Assembly (NCBI GenBank): GCA_035636095.1
Contig: DASPZU010000045.1
Location: forward strand, 1 to 24,801
Source of the DNA: Gp7-AA10 sp035636095
Lineage (GTDB): Bacteria > Acidobacteriota > Thermoanaerobaculia > Gp7-AA8
DNA: 24,801 nucleotides
Direction: 5' to 3'
Shown piece after piece: positions 5,386 through 12,688 of the stretch (position 1 is its first letter; every line of letters starts with the position of its first letter). The notes beneath the pieces were generated by a model. It was not told the origin of the DNA, ran no database searches, and worked only from the letters and a program-made list of their open reading frames with translations. The position numbers and the translations under genes were made by a program.

Positions 5386-7533
5386 TTAGTTTCCGAAGAC
5401 CCGCTTGAGCTTGCTCAGCGCGCTCTCGACGTTCTGCCGCTCGCGATCGACCTCATCCGCCCACCGGCGGAACTGTTCGAACGTGATTGCGGCGGGCTCA
5501 TCGAAATGCTCCTTGTCGAAGAACACGCGGCGAAGAATGCTGCCCAGGATTCCGACCGGGCAGTAATGCGTCGGCGCGGTGCCGTCGAGGAAGACCTCGC
5601 GCCACGGACCGGGGCATCCGTCGCGCCACAGCATGCCGCTGTCGGGGTCGATGTCGCGAAATGTGACGCCGGGGGGTGCGGCGGGTTCGGAATGCAGATG
5701 CGGGATGGCGCTCATGTAGCCGGCCCAGATCGGAATCGCAGCTTCAGCGGATGACAGCCGCAGCGGCGCGCCGTGATCGAAGCCAACCCAAACCGTCGTC
5801 ACCATGTCGGGCGTGTAGCCGACGAACCAGGCATCGCGATAGTCGTTGGTCGTTCCGGTTTTTCCGGCGGTGTAGCCGAGTCCCCAGCGCCTGAGGCGCG
5901 AGGCGGTGCCGCGCAAGACGACGCCGCGCAAAAGCGTGTGCATCACGTAGGCGGCATCGGCGTTGACGACCCTCTTCGCCTCGAGCTCATGCTCGTAAAG
6001 CGTTTTGCCGTTGCGATTGCGAACCTTCGACAACAGAAACGGCTCGACGCGCGTGCCGAGGTTCGGAAAGGGAGTGTAGGCGGCGGTGAGCTCTCGCATG
6101 CTGACTTCCGTCACGCCCAGCGGTAGTGCCGGAATGCGCGCGAACTTTTCATCGAATCCGAAGTTCTCCGCGGTGTCGACGACGCGCGCCAATCCGATCT
6201 GCTGCGTGAGTCGCACCGTCGGTACATTGAGAGATTTCTCGAACGCTTCGCGCACGGTGACGCGTCCGCGATAGCGCTCGTCGTAGTTGTGGGGCGACCA
6301 CGTTTCTTCGCCGCTGAGTGGAATGCTGACCGGCGAATCGAGAAGAAGCGTCGCGGGCGTTGCGCGTTTCGAGACGATGGCCGCGAGATATGCAAACGTT
6401 TTGAAAGATGACCCGGGCTGGCGACGCATGTTCGATGTGCGATCGAAAGGCGACAGGTCGTAATCCGTACCACCGACCAGCGCGCGGATCCCGCCGCTTC
6501 GCGGATCGACGGAAAGGATGGCCGCCTCCAACGGCTCGCTGCGAGCCTGGGCGCGGATCCAGTCGTAGCGCGCCTCCAGCTGCGCGGGCGCACGACGCGC
6601 CACGCGCTCCGCCGCACGTTGTGCTGCCGCATCCATTTCGCACGTGATCGTCAGTCCCCCCTCGATGACGTGCCGCACTCCGATCTGTTTGACCAGCTCC
6701 GATCGCACCGCGCGGAGATAAAAGGGATACGGCGCAACCGGGATGGAGCCCTGGACGAAGCGAACGTCATGGCTGATGGCGTCGCGATATTGATCGTCGG
6801 TGATCCAGCCGCGGATCTGCATCACAGCCAGGATGCCGTCGCGTCTCGAGCGCACGAGGTCGGGCCGCTTCCAGGGATTGTCGCGATTTGGTGCGCGGAC
6901 GATGCTGGCCAGCAATGCCGCCTCATCAATCCTGAGGTCGCGCGGCGGCTTGTTCAGGTAGAGCCGCGAAGCCTCATCGATGCCCAGGACCGGCTTGCCA
7001 CCGTTGTGACCGAGGTAGACGTCGTTGAGGTAGATCTCAAGGATTTCGTCTTTCGGCAAGCGCGCATCGAGAAGGACCGCCAGCACGACTTCGATGAATT
7101 TCCGTCGCCATGTCCGTTCCTGGGAGAGAAATCGCGCCTTGATGATTTGCTGGTCGATCGTGCTTCCACCCTGCGTGATTCCTCCCGCCCGAAGGTTTGA
7201 AAAGGCCGCGCGAAGAATGCCGATCGGATCAATCCCCGGATGTCTCCGAAACCTCACATCCTCGGCCGCCAGAAAGGCGTTGGAAACGTAGTCGGGCAGA
7301 CCGTGAATCGAGATCGGTGGCGTGATCCGCCAATCGACGCCGTAGAGGGTTGCGATCGTTCTGGTCGACCCCGCTGCCGAGAGTAGGGTGGTCGGTTGCC
7401 GCCAGGAATGACTGACCAGTTCATTGGTCAGGCGGCGATTCATCACGAAGACATAGATGGCCAGGGCCTCGAAGCCGACGAAGAAAATCGCGGCGAAAAT
7501 GAGCGCCCAGCGCCTGCGTGACAATCGCAACAT
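5386..7533 (-). CDS. class A penicillin-binding protein (PBP1A-type glycosyltransferase/transpeptidase)
   Basis: The 715-residue protein has an N-terminal membrane anchor (about 10-31), a GT51 glycosyltransferase domain and a transpeptidase domain. GT51 motifs are EDVRFRRHPGID with catalytic Glu91, GGSTIDQQ at 122-129, and KDEILEIYLNDVYLG at 161-175. The transpeptidase has SSFK with nucleophile Ser375, SLN at 434-436, and KTGT at 558-561. It polymerises lipid II into glycan strands and cross-links peptide stems in the periplasm. Length and motif order are normal for the family. Its ATG (7533) lies about 50 nt from the divergent basic-protein gene, so the promoters overlap. The downstream metH/metF gene has its own promoter, so the two genes are probably not one operon. 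There is a short basic, Ser/Leu-rich C-terminal tail but no obvious extra regulatory domain. Confidence 0.95.
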   Translation of the reverse strand: MLRLSRRRWALIFAAIFFVGFEALAIYVFVMNRRLTNELVSHSWRQPTTLLSAAGSTRTIATLYGVDWRITPPISIHGLPDYVSNAFLAAEDVRFRRHPGIDPIGILRAAFSNLRAGGITQGGSTIDQQIIKARFLSQERTWRRKFIEVVLAVLLDARLPKDEILEIYLNDVYLGHNGGKPVLGIDEASRLYLNKPPRDLRIDEAALLASIVRAPNRDNPWKRPDLVRSRRDGILAVMQIRGWITDDQYRDAISHDVRFVQGSIPVAPYPFYLRAVRSELVKQIGVRHVIEGGLTITCEMDAAAQRAAERVARRAPAQLEARYDWIRAQARSEPLEAAILSVDPRSGGIRALVGGTDYDLSPFDRTSNMRRQPGSSFKTFAYLAAIVSKRATPATLLLDSPVSIPLSGEETWSPHNYDERYRGRVTVREAFEKSLNVPTVRLTQQIGLARVVDTAENFGFDEKFARIPALPLGVTEVSMRELTAAYTPFPNLGTRVEPFLLSKVRNRNGKTLYEHELEAKRVVNADAAYVMHTLLRGVVLRGTASRLRRWGLGYTAGKTGTTNDYRDAWFVGYTPDMVTTVWVGFDHGAPLRLSSAEAAIPIWAGYMSAIPHLHSEPAAPPGVTFRDIDPDSGMLWRDGCPGPWREVFLDGTAPTHYCPVGILGSILRRVFFDKEHFDEPAAITFEQFRRWADEVDRERQNVESALSKLKRVFGN

Positions 7534-7546
7534 GTTCGACTAAATT
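7518..7546 (+). promoter_or_regulatory. sigma-70 promoter of the basic-protein gene
   Basis: GTGACA (7518-7523), one mismatch from TTGACA, is followed after 17 nt by TAAATT (7541-7546). The -35 box lies inside the first codons of the divergent PBP gene. The predicted leader is about 30 nt and includes the AAGGAG site. Confidence 0.6.
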
Positions 7547-7570
7547 ACTTGGTCTCTGACCCGATTAATA

Positions 7571-7576
7571 AAGGAG
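7571..7576 (+). promoter_or_regulatory. strong Shine-Dalgarno site
   Basis: AAGGAG lies 7 nt before ATG 7584. It is the strongest ribosome-binding site in the window, where most other starts have weak or no such sequence. This suggests the small basic protein is made at a high level. Confidence 0.8.
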
Positions 7577-7583
7577 AAAACCA

Positions 7584-7970
7584 ATGGCTGCCAAAAAACG
7601 GTCGAAGAAATCATCCGCCAGGCGATCTTCCAAGAAGGCGTCCGGCCGTCGTCGCGCACCGAAGCGCGCCGCTGCACGCCGCGGCGGAAAAAAGACAGCC
7701 GCGAAACGCAGGACCACAAAGCGGGGAGCAGCGAAGAAAAGCTCCGCGCGGCGTAGCTCGGGCGGCAGCGCGCGCAAGGCGGCATCCACCCGTCGGACCA
7801 GCATGCCGCGTTCCAGCGCCCAACCGCGTCGCGATCAGAGCGTGATCAGCCGCGTGGTTGAACAGGTGCGCGATACCACCAGCTCCTACATGCCCAGCCG
7901 CCACGAGGAAGAAATGGACGTCAGCGGCGGCGGCGGTGAGATAGAGACAGGCGGCAACGACGAGTTCTGA
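7584..7970 (+). CDS. Lys/Arg/Ala/Ser-rich histone-H1-like basic protein
   Basis: The 128-residue protein has a very basic, low-complexity first ~80 residues built from short AKKR, SARR, AAKR and KRxxxKR-like units. They resemble the C-terminal tail of histone H1 and bacterial Hc1/AlgP-like proteins. After residue 85 the composition changes to SVISRVVEQVRDTTSSYMP, a possible short amphipathic helix, and then an acidic and glycine-rich end (EEEMD, GGGGE, NDEF). Nucleic-acid binding and a role in nucleoid compaction or RNA handling are likely from composition, but no fold is recognisable. ATG 7584 is set by the AAGGAG site. It is a single-gene unit, divergent from the PBP gene and closed by the 7973-8056 palindromic repeat. 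Confidence 0.8.
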   Translation: MAAKKRSKKSSARRSSKKASGRRRAPKRAAARRGGKKTAAKRRTTKRGAAKKSSARRSSGGSARKAASTRRTSMPRSSAQPRRDQSVISRVVEQVRDTTSSYMPSRHEEEMDVSGGGGEIETGGNDEF

Positions 7971-7972
7971 TA

Positions 7973-8056
7973 CCCCTCATCCGGCCCTACGGGCCACCTT
8001 CTCCCCGCTTCGCGGGGCGAAGGACTTAACGTGGCCCCGAAGCGGCGGGTGAGGGC
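7973..8056. repeat. dispersed-type palindromic intergenic element with nested hairpins
   Basis: The element begins CCCTCATCCGGCC and ends GGCGGGTGAGGG, which are near inverse complements of each other. Inside are GGCCC-TAC-GGGCC and CCCCGC-TTC-GCGGGG hairpins. It resembles the CCCTCATCCGGCCC... intergenic repeats that recur in many high-GC genomes; this is from memory, not a search. It fills the gap between the convergent basic-protein and TPR genes and probably ends transcription from both sides. Confidence 0.65.
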
Positions 8057-8059
8057 GCG

Positions 8060-9094
8060 TCAGCTCGCGCTCTCGAACACCTTCCGGATCCGTCTCGAGA
8101 AGTACTTCTGCGGCAGTCCGTTTTTCCAGCTGCGGTACTGCTTCGCCTTCCGAAACGACTGAATGGCCTTCGATTTATAAGCTTCATCGGCCTCGAAGGC
8201 GTACTGCGAGTATTGCGAGGCCCCAAGGAAAGCCCAGATCCAGCCGTTCCTTGGCATCTCCTTCGAAAGACTTGTGAACTGAGACGAGGCATCCTCGAAC
8301 TCGCCGCTGAAGTAACTCTCCAGCGCGTTGCGGACGCGCTTGGCGGTGTCGCCGAGGACCAATGTCGTTGCGACGTTGGGCTTGGTCTGGCCGGCAGTTG
8401 ACGTCGGCTGAACGCCCGGCGCCATCGCCGCATCGGCGAAAAGCTTGGCGTTGTTGGCGGACCCCAGCGCGGCCTGCAGGTCCTCATTGGTCTTGGCTGT
8501 CGCGTTTTTCTGGTTCGCATCCGCGAGTGCTGTCAGCGCCTGCTGATACTGCGGAGATGACCCTGCCTTGCGGTCGCGCGCGCCGGCGATGCTCTGATTC
8601 GCGGCGCCGATGGCGGCGGTTACCTGTTGTCGCAGCGCGGGATCGATGGTCGGCGGGGCAGGCTGTATCGGCTGCGGCGTCGGTTTGATCGGTTGAGGAG
8701 TCGGCGGGACAGGCTGCGGCGTGGGCTCCACATTCGCGGCCGCCTGCTTCATTTTTGCTTCCTGCATCAGGTTGTCGATCGAGCCGCGATCGACTTCACC
8801 CGGGCCGCTGGTCTTCTCCAAATCGCTGATGGCCAGGTCGTACTTGCCGGTTCGCAGATACGCCAGGCCGCGGTAATAATATGGATGATAATTGATGAAA
8901 ATATTACCGTATGTTCTTGCGTTGTCGTTTTCCTTGGCATTGCCGGAAAGGGCGGCCGTCATCTTCTGAATGACGACCTGCCACCGCCCGCCCGTGACAG
9001 CCTTTACGCCGTCGTTGTAATCGTCGTACCACGACCCCGGCGCGCCGGTGGCGATGGCGAGGCATGTCATTGCAAGTAAAACGCGATACTTCAT
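8060..9094 (-). CDS. secreted TPR-like protein with proline-rich linker, last gene of the kinase operon
   Basis: The 344-residue product has a signal peptide (MKYRVLLAMTCLAIATGA), a TPR-like N-terminal region (about 20-115) with a YYYRGLAYLRTGKYDLAISDLEK repeat, and a PTPQP-repeat linker (about 122-150). A helical middle follows, then a second TPR-like unit near the C-terminus (about 250-330; ESYFSGEFEDASSQFTSLSKEMP and FLGASQYSQYAF). It would sit in the periplasm or at the envelope as a protein-binding scaffold. Its ATG overlaps the stop of the transmembrane kinase gene by 4 nt (ATGA), so the two are translationally coupled. A natural guess is that it interacts with the kinase's extracytoplasmic C-terminal domain, but the sequence does not show this. 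No enzyme motif is present. Confidence 0.8.
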   Translation of the reverse strand: MKYRVLLAMTCLAIATGAPGSWYDDYNDGVKAVTGGRWQVVIQKMTAALSGNAKENDNARTYGNIFINYHPYYYRGLAYLRTGKYDLAISDLEKTSGPGEVDRGSIDNLMQEAKMKQAAANVEPTPQPVPPTPQPIKPTPQPIQPAPPTIDPALRQQVTAAIGAANQSIAGARDRKAGSSPQYQQALTALADANQKNATAKTNEDLQAALGSANNAKLFADAAMAPGVQPTSTAGQTKPNVATTLVLGDTAKRVRNALESYFSGEFEDASSQFTSLSKEMPRNGWIWAFLGASQYSQYAFEADEAYKSKAIQSFRKAKQYRSWKNGLPQKYFSRRIRKVFESAS

Positions 9095-10824
9095 TGCTTT
9101 GTATCCGTGACTTCCTTCTGCAGCTCGTCGAGGTTCAGGCCGCCGAAATCAACTTTCTCTTTGACCTTCTTTCCGGGCGGGATCTGCACGTCGAGCGTTT
9201 TCGATTCGCTGGGACCTCGTACCGTCACGAGATATCGTCCCGGATTGAGCTCAATGCCGGTGGGCGTCGAACGCTTCTCGTCATCGAGATTGACCTCGGC
9301 GTGACTTTTGGCGTTGATGATTTTTTCGATGTTCCCCCACGGGGAAGCTGAAAGCAGCAGCGTTCCGGGGGGACCGACATCGACCACCGAGCCCGAGGTC
9401 GGCGGAGGAGGATTCACGCCGCCATCCTTCTTCTGCGGTTGTCGCAACAGCAGAGCGGCGACGATGATCCCGATGACGGCTACCGCCGCGATCCCCGACA
9501 TCATCATCACGTTCGGTTTTTTCTTCGCGATTTGCCGCTCGAGAACCGTGGGCTGCGCCTCGCCGGTCCACTTCGATTCGACAACCGTCGGCGCCGAATG
9601 TGTCGACAGCCGCTCCTGGATCGTCGGCTCGTTGCTGCCGATCGTCGGACGCTGCGGCGGCGCCGCCCCCCGCTCGATGACCGTCGCCTGATCCGCTTGC
9701 GTCCTGGCGGAAGCGGTGCCGCCCGCGCCGGTGGTCATCTGCGTCGGAGCGCTGCCCATGGTCGCGGCCTGTCCGGTTTTGTATTTCGGCAGATCGCTGA
9801 TCGTTTTGGCGCCCGACAGTGTGACCATGCGCTCGCCGAGTCCGTATTTCTGATCCGGCGGAATCGTGTTGCGAACCGCTTCGAGGGCGCCGGCGAATTC
9901 GGCAGCGGTCGCGAAACGCTGATCGCGGCCCTTCTCGAGTGACCGCATCACGATGTTTTCGAGCTGCGCCGGAATCTTGACGTCCGGATTGAGCTGCGCG
10001 ATCGGGGCCGGCTTCTCGGTCACGTGCTTGAGGATGTAGCCGTGCGGATTGGTGGCCTGGAACGGCGCGCGCCCCGCCAGCATCTCGTACATCACGATAC
10101 CGAACGAGTAGAGGTCGCTGCGCGGATCGAGATGTTCGCCTTCCTTGAGAAAGCCCGCCTGCTCCGGCGATGCGTATTTCAGCTTGCCCAGGAACATGCC
10201 GGTCTGGGTGAGCCCCTGGCCCGATTCGCCTTCGGCCAGTGACTTCGCGATGCCGAAGTCGATCACCTTGACCAGCAGCTTTCCGTGGTGGTCCTGCGAC
10301 AACATGATGTTCTCGGGTGAGATGTCGCGATGGATCAGACCCATGGAGTGGAGATGATCGAGGCCGTGCAATGCCTGAACTGAAATCTCGACCGTCAGCC
10401 GCGGCGGCATCGGGCCGTTCTGGAAAATCCACTTCTGGATGTTGGTGCCGTCGATGAACTCCCACACCATGTAGTAGGAGCCGTCGTCGAGCTGCGCGAA
10501 GTCGTAGAGCATCGCCAGGTTCTTGTCCTTGATCATGGTGGAGGTGCGGGCTTCCTGCAGGAAGCGCTGCATGCCCTGATCGTCGGCCGCCACGTTGGGC
10601 CGCATGATCTTGATGACGCGGAGCTCGTTCAGATGGATGTGACGGACCTTGAAGATCTCGCCCATGCCGCCGATGCCCAGGCGATCAAGGATCTGGTACT
10701 TGCCGTCGATCAACCGCGCGGAATACGTGCGTTGAAAACTGGTCACGCGTTCGGCGCAGTGCGGGCACTGCTCGACCTGACTGTCGATGGGCTGCTTGCA
10801 TCTGAGACATGTGATTTCGGGCAT
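9091..10824 (-). CDS. transmembrane Ser/Thr protein kinase with zinc-ribbon N-terminus and PEGA-like C-terminus
   Basis: The 577-residue protein begins with a zinc ribbon (C6-x2-C9, C20-x2-C23). The kinase domain (about 43-315) has glycine loop GIGGMG at 50-55, Lys72, Glu91, HRDISPEN at 165-172, DFG at 189-191 and SPE at 219-221. The usual Lys of HRDxK is Ser169, a variant I recall from other bacterial kinases; the catalytic Asp167 and Asn172 remain. A Pro/Thr-rich linker (about 325-435) carries four related motifs: ATVIER 380, PTIQER 400, PTVVES 412 and PTVLER 425. A single transmembrane helix spans about 438-460. The extracytoplasmic tail has a proline stretch and a beta-rich, PEGA-like module (about 490-565). 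ATG 10824 is preceded by GGAGAG and starts 15 nt after the stop of the FHA-kinase gene. Confidence 0.92.
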   Translation of the reverse strand: MPEITCLRCKQPIDSQVEQCPHCAERVTSFQRTYSARLIDGKYQILDRLGIGGMGEIFKVRHIHLNELRVIKIMRPNVAADDQGMQRFLQEARTSTMIKDKNLAMLYDFAQLDDGSYYMVWEFIDGTNIQKWIFQNGPMPPRLTVEISVQALHGLDHLHSMGLIHRDISPENIMLSQDHHGKLLVKVIDFGIAKSLAEGESGQGLTQTGMFLGKLKYASPEQAGFLKEGEHLDPRSDLYSFGIVMYEMLAGRAPFQATNPHGYILKHVTEKPAPIAQLNPDVKIPAQLENIVMRSLEKGRDQRFATAAEFAGALEAVRNTIPPDQKYGLGERMVTLSGAKTISDLPKYKTGQAATMGSAPTQMTTGAGGTASARTQADQATVIERGAAPPQRPTIGSNEPTIQERLSTHSAPTVVESKWTGEAQPTVLERQIAKKKPNVMMMSGIAAVAVIGIIVAALLLRQPQKKDGGVNPPPPTSGSVVDVGPPGTLLLSASPWGNIEKIINAKSHAEVNLDDEKRSTPTGIELNPGRYLVTVRGPSESKTLDVQIPPGKKVKEKVDFGGLNLDELQKEVTDTKQ

Positions 10825-10839
10825 GGTTCTCTCCGCGGT

Positions 10840-12045
10840 CTATCGATCTCGAACAACATAGCTGCAGGCCGGATCGGCGCCGAAGCGCACCACGTCTCCC
10901 GGCTTGAGCTTGGCGCGTTCCACGCGCGTGTTATTGACGTAGGTTCCGTTCGCCGATTTCAGATCTTCCAGCACGTAAGACGTTCCGCTCAGGGTGATGC
11001 GGGCGTGGCGCCGCGAGACGGCCGGATGCGCCAGGACGATCGAGCAACTGCGATCGCGTCCCACCATCACATCTCCCTTGAGCGTGTGCTTCTCGTTGAT
11101 CTCGGGTTTCACGTTGACGAGCATCAGTTGCGGTGCCGGCGCCTGTCCGGCTGCCGGCGCGGGCTGCGGGCGCATGGTGGGCGTGTTCATGGGCCGGAGG
11201 TTGTATTCCTCGAGCGCCTCGAAAAATTCGCGCGCGCCTTCGTAACGTCCTTCCATGCGCGGATGCATGGCCTTGAGGATGATGGCCTCGAGCTCTTTAT
11301 CGATTTCGGGACGCAGCGTGCTGGGCGCCTGCTTCTCGCCGCGATAAATCGCATCGATGAGCTTGGGCAGCGAGCGGCTGTTGAACGGCAGCGCACCGGT
11401 CAACATCTCGTACAGCACCACGCCGGCGGAGTAGACATCGCTCTTCGCGCCGGCGTCCTTGGGCTCGCGGATCTGTTCCGGTGACATGTAATGCGGCGTG
11501 CCGAGGAGGAAGCCGGATTTGGTGAGGACGGTCTGTCCCGGCCCCGCTCCACCTTCCTTGATCTTGGCGATGCCGAAGTCGGTGACCTTCACGTTGCCGG
11601 AGTTTTCGCGGATGAGATTCGCCGGCTTGATATCGCGATGCACGATCCCTTTGCCGTGCGCATACACCAGTGCCTCCAGCATGCACTGGGCGGTGCTGAT
11701 GGCGTCCGGAATCGTCATCGCTCCTTTTTCGGAAAGGAGGATGTCAACCGGAGTCCCTTCGACAAACTCCATCACCAGAACGGCGTTATCGGGAGTGTTG
11801 ATGAACTCGTAGAACCGCGTGATGTAGCGATGGCGCAGCTTTTCGAGGATCTGGGCCTCCTTCACGAAACGCTTCCGCGCTGTGACCTCGCCCGCGAGCT
11901 CGTCCGACATCACCTTCAACACGACGGTGTAGTTGTCGGGCAGCACTTCGTTGCGCGCGACCGTGCGGCCGACATAGACGTGGCTCATTCCGCCTTCGCC
12001 GATTTCGCGCTCGATGCAGTAATTTCCGATGACGTTGCCGATCAT
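10840..12045 (-). CDS. Ser/Thr protein kinase with C-terminal FHA domain
   Basis: A 401-residue cytoplasmic protein. The kinase domain (about 7-280) has all canonical elements: GEGGMSHV loop, Lys44, HRDIKPAN at 136-143, DFG at 156-158, and an activation segment with several Thr/Ser (TVLTKSGFLLGTPHYMSPE). A ~25-residue Pro/Ala linker leads to an FHA domain (about 308-396) with GRDRSCSI at 329-336, SRRHA at 344-348 and SANGTYVNN at 364-372, the residues that bind phosphothreonine. Such kinases can read a phosphosite and phosphorylate bound partners. I chose ATG 12045 over an ATG 14 codons upstream because it overlaps the preceding stop as ATGA and the kinase fold begins right after it. No membrane segment is present. 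It is encoded between the FHA adaptor and the transmembrane kinase. Confidence 0.93.
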   Translation of the reverse strand: MIGNVIGNYCIEREIGEGGMSHVYVGRTVARNEVLPDNYTVVLKVMSDELAGEVTARKRFVKEAQILEKLRHRYITRFYEFINTPDNAVLVMEFVEGTPVDILLSEKGAMTIPDAISTAQCMLEALVYAHGKGIVHRDIKPANLIRENSGNVKVTDFGIAKIKEGGAGPGQTVLTKSGFLLGTPHYMSPEQIREPKDAGAKSDVYSAGVVLYEMLTGALPFNSRSLPKLIDAIYRGEKQAPSTLRPEIDKELEAIILKAMHPRMEGRYEGAREFFEALEEYNLRPMNTPTMRPQPAPAAGQAPAPQLMLVNVKPEINEKHTLKGDVMVGRDRSCSIVLAHPAVSRRHARITLSGTSYVLEDLKSANGTYVNNTRVERAKLKPGDVVRFGADPACSYVVRDR

Positions 12046-12677
12046 TTCAGGGCGCCCTCGCCATCCCAATAGAAGTTCTCGTCGCACAGCGGCATGAACA
12101 GGTACCGCTGCGATCCGATGCGAACGATGTCCTTGCTCACCAGATCGCGACGCGGTTCGATCTCGACTTCGTTGACGTACGTTCCATTGGTCGAGTTGTG
12201 GTCCATCAAAATGAAGCGCTTTTCTTCGGGTCTGAAAACGAGGTCGGCGTGATGCGCCGACGCCTGGTCGTCGGAAACGACGATGTCCGATCGACGATCG
12301 CGCCCGAGCACGTTGCGTCCGACCCGGACCTCGTACGACTGGCCGCGCGAAGCACCCGACAGGCCGACCAGCCAGCCGACGACATAGCGCTTGTTGGCCG
12401 GTGCCTCGGCGGTGATCTTCTGAGCAGCGACGGTGCGCTCCATCGGCGGCGCCTGCACCGGCGACGTTTCGCGCCGCACTGTGGGCGGAGGGGGCGCGAC
12501 GGCGGGGCGGGGGGCGGTGGGAACGGCGGGGGCGGCGGTGCGCGATTCCGGCGAGGGGGCGCGGTTGGGGCGGATGATCGGGATCTTGTCTGCTTCACCC
12601 TCTTCGGCCGGGCAGTACGGACAGAGGTCCCACGACTCGTCGATGAAGTGTCCGTTTTCGCAGCGTTTATCAGCCAC
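12042..12677 (-). CDS. zinc-ribbon FHA-domain adaptor protein
   Basis: The 211-residue protein starts with a short zinc-knuckle-like motif, C6-ENGH-...-W-x2-C19-PYC22, similar in length and position to the ribbon at the start of the transmembrane kinase. It continues with a ~70-residue Pro/Ala/Arg-rich linker and ends in an FHA domain (about 99-195). FHA hallmarks are VLGRDRRSD around Gly125-Arg126, SAHHADLVF at 140-148, and STNGTYVNE at 162-170. It should bind phosphothreonine peptides made by the neighbouring kinases, acting as an adaptor with no enzymatic activity of its own. The start is GTG 12677, with AAGGG about 8 nt upstream. The stop overlaps the next kinase's ATG by 4 nt. It has no signal peptide or membrane helix. 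Confidence 0.88.
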   Translation of the reverse strand: MADKRCENGHFIDESWDLCPYCPAEEGEADKIPIIRPNRAPSPESRTAAPAVPTAPRPAVAPPPPTVRRETSPVQAPPMERTVAAQKITAEAPANKRYVVGWLVGLSGASRGQSYEVRVGRNVLGRDRRSDIVVSDDQASAHHADLVFRPEEKRFILMDHNSTNGTYVNEVEIEPRRDLVSKDIVRIGSQRYLFMPLCDENFYWDGEGALK

Positions 12678-12688
12678 CGCTCAGCCCT

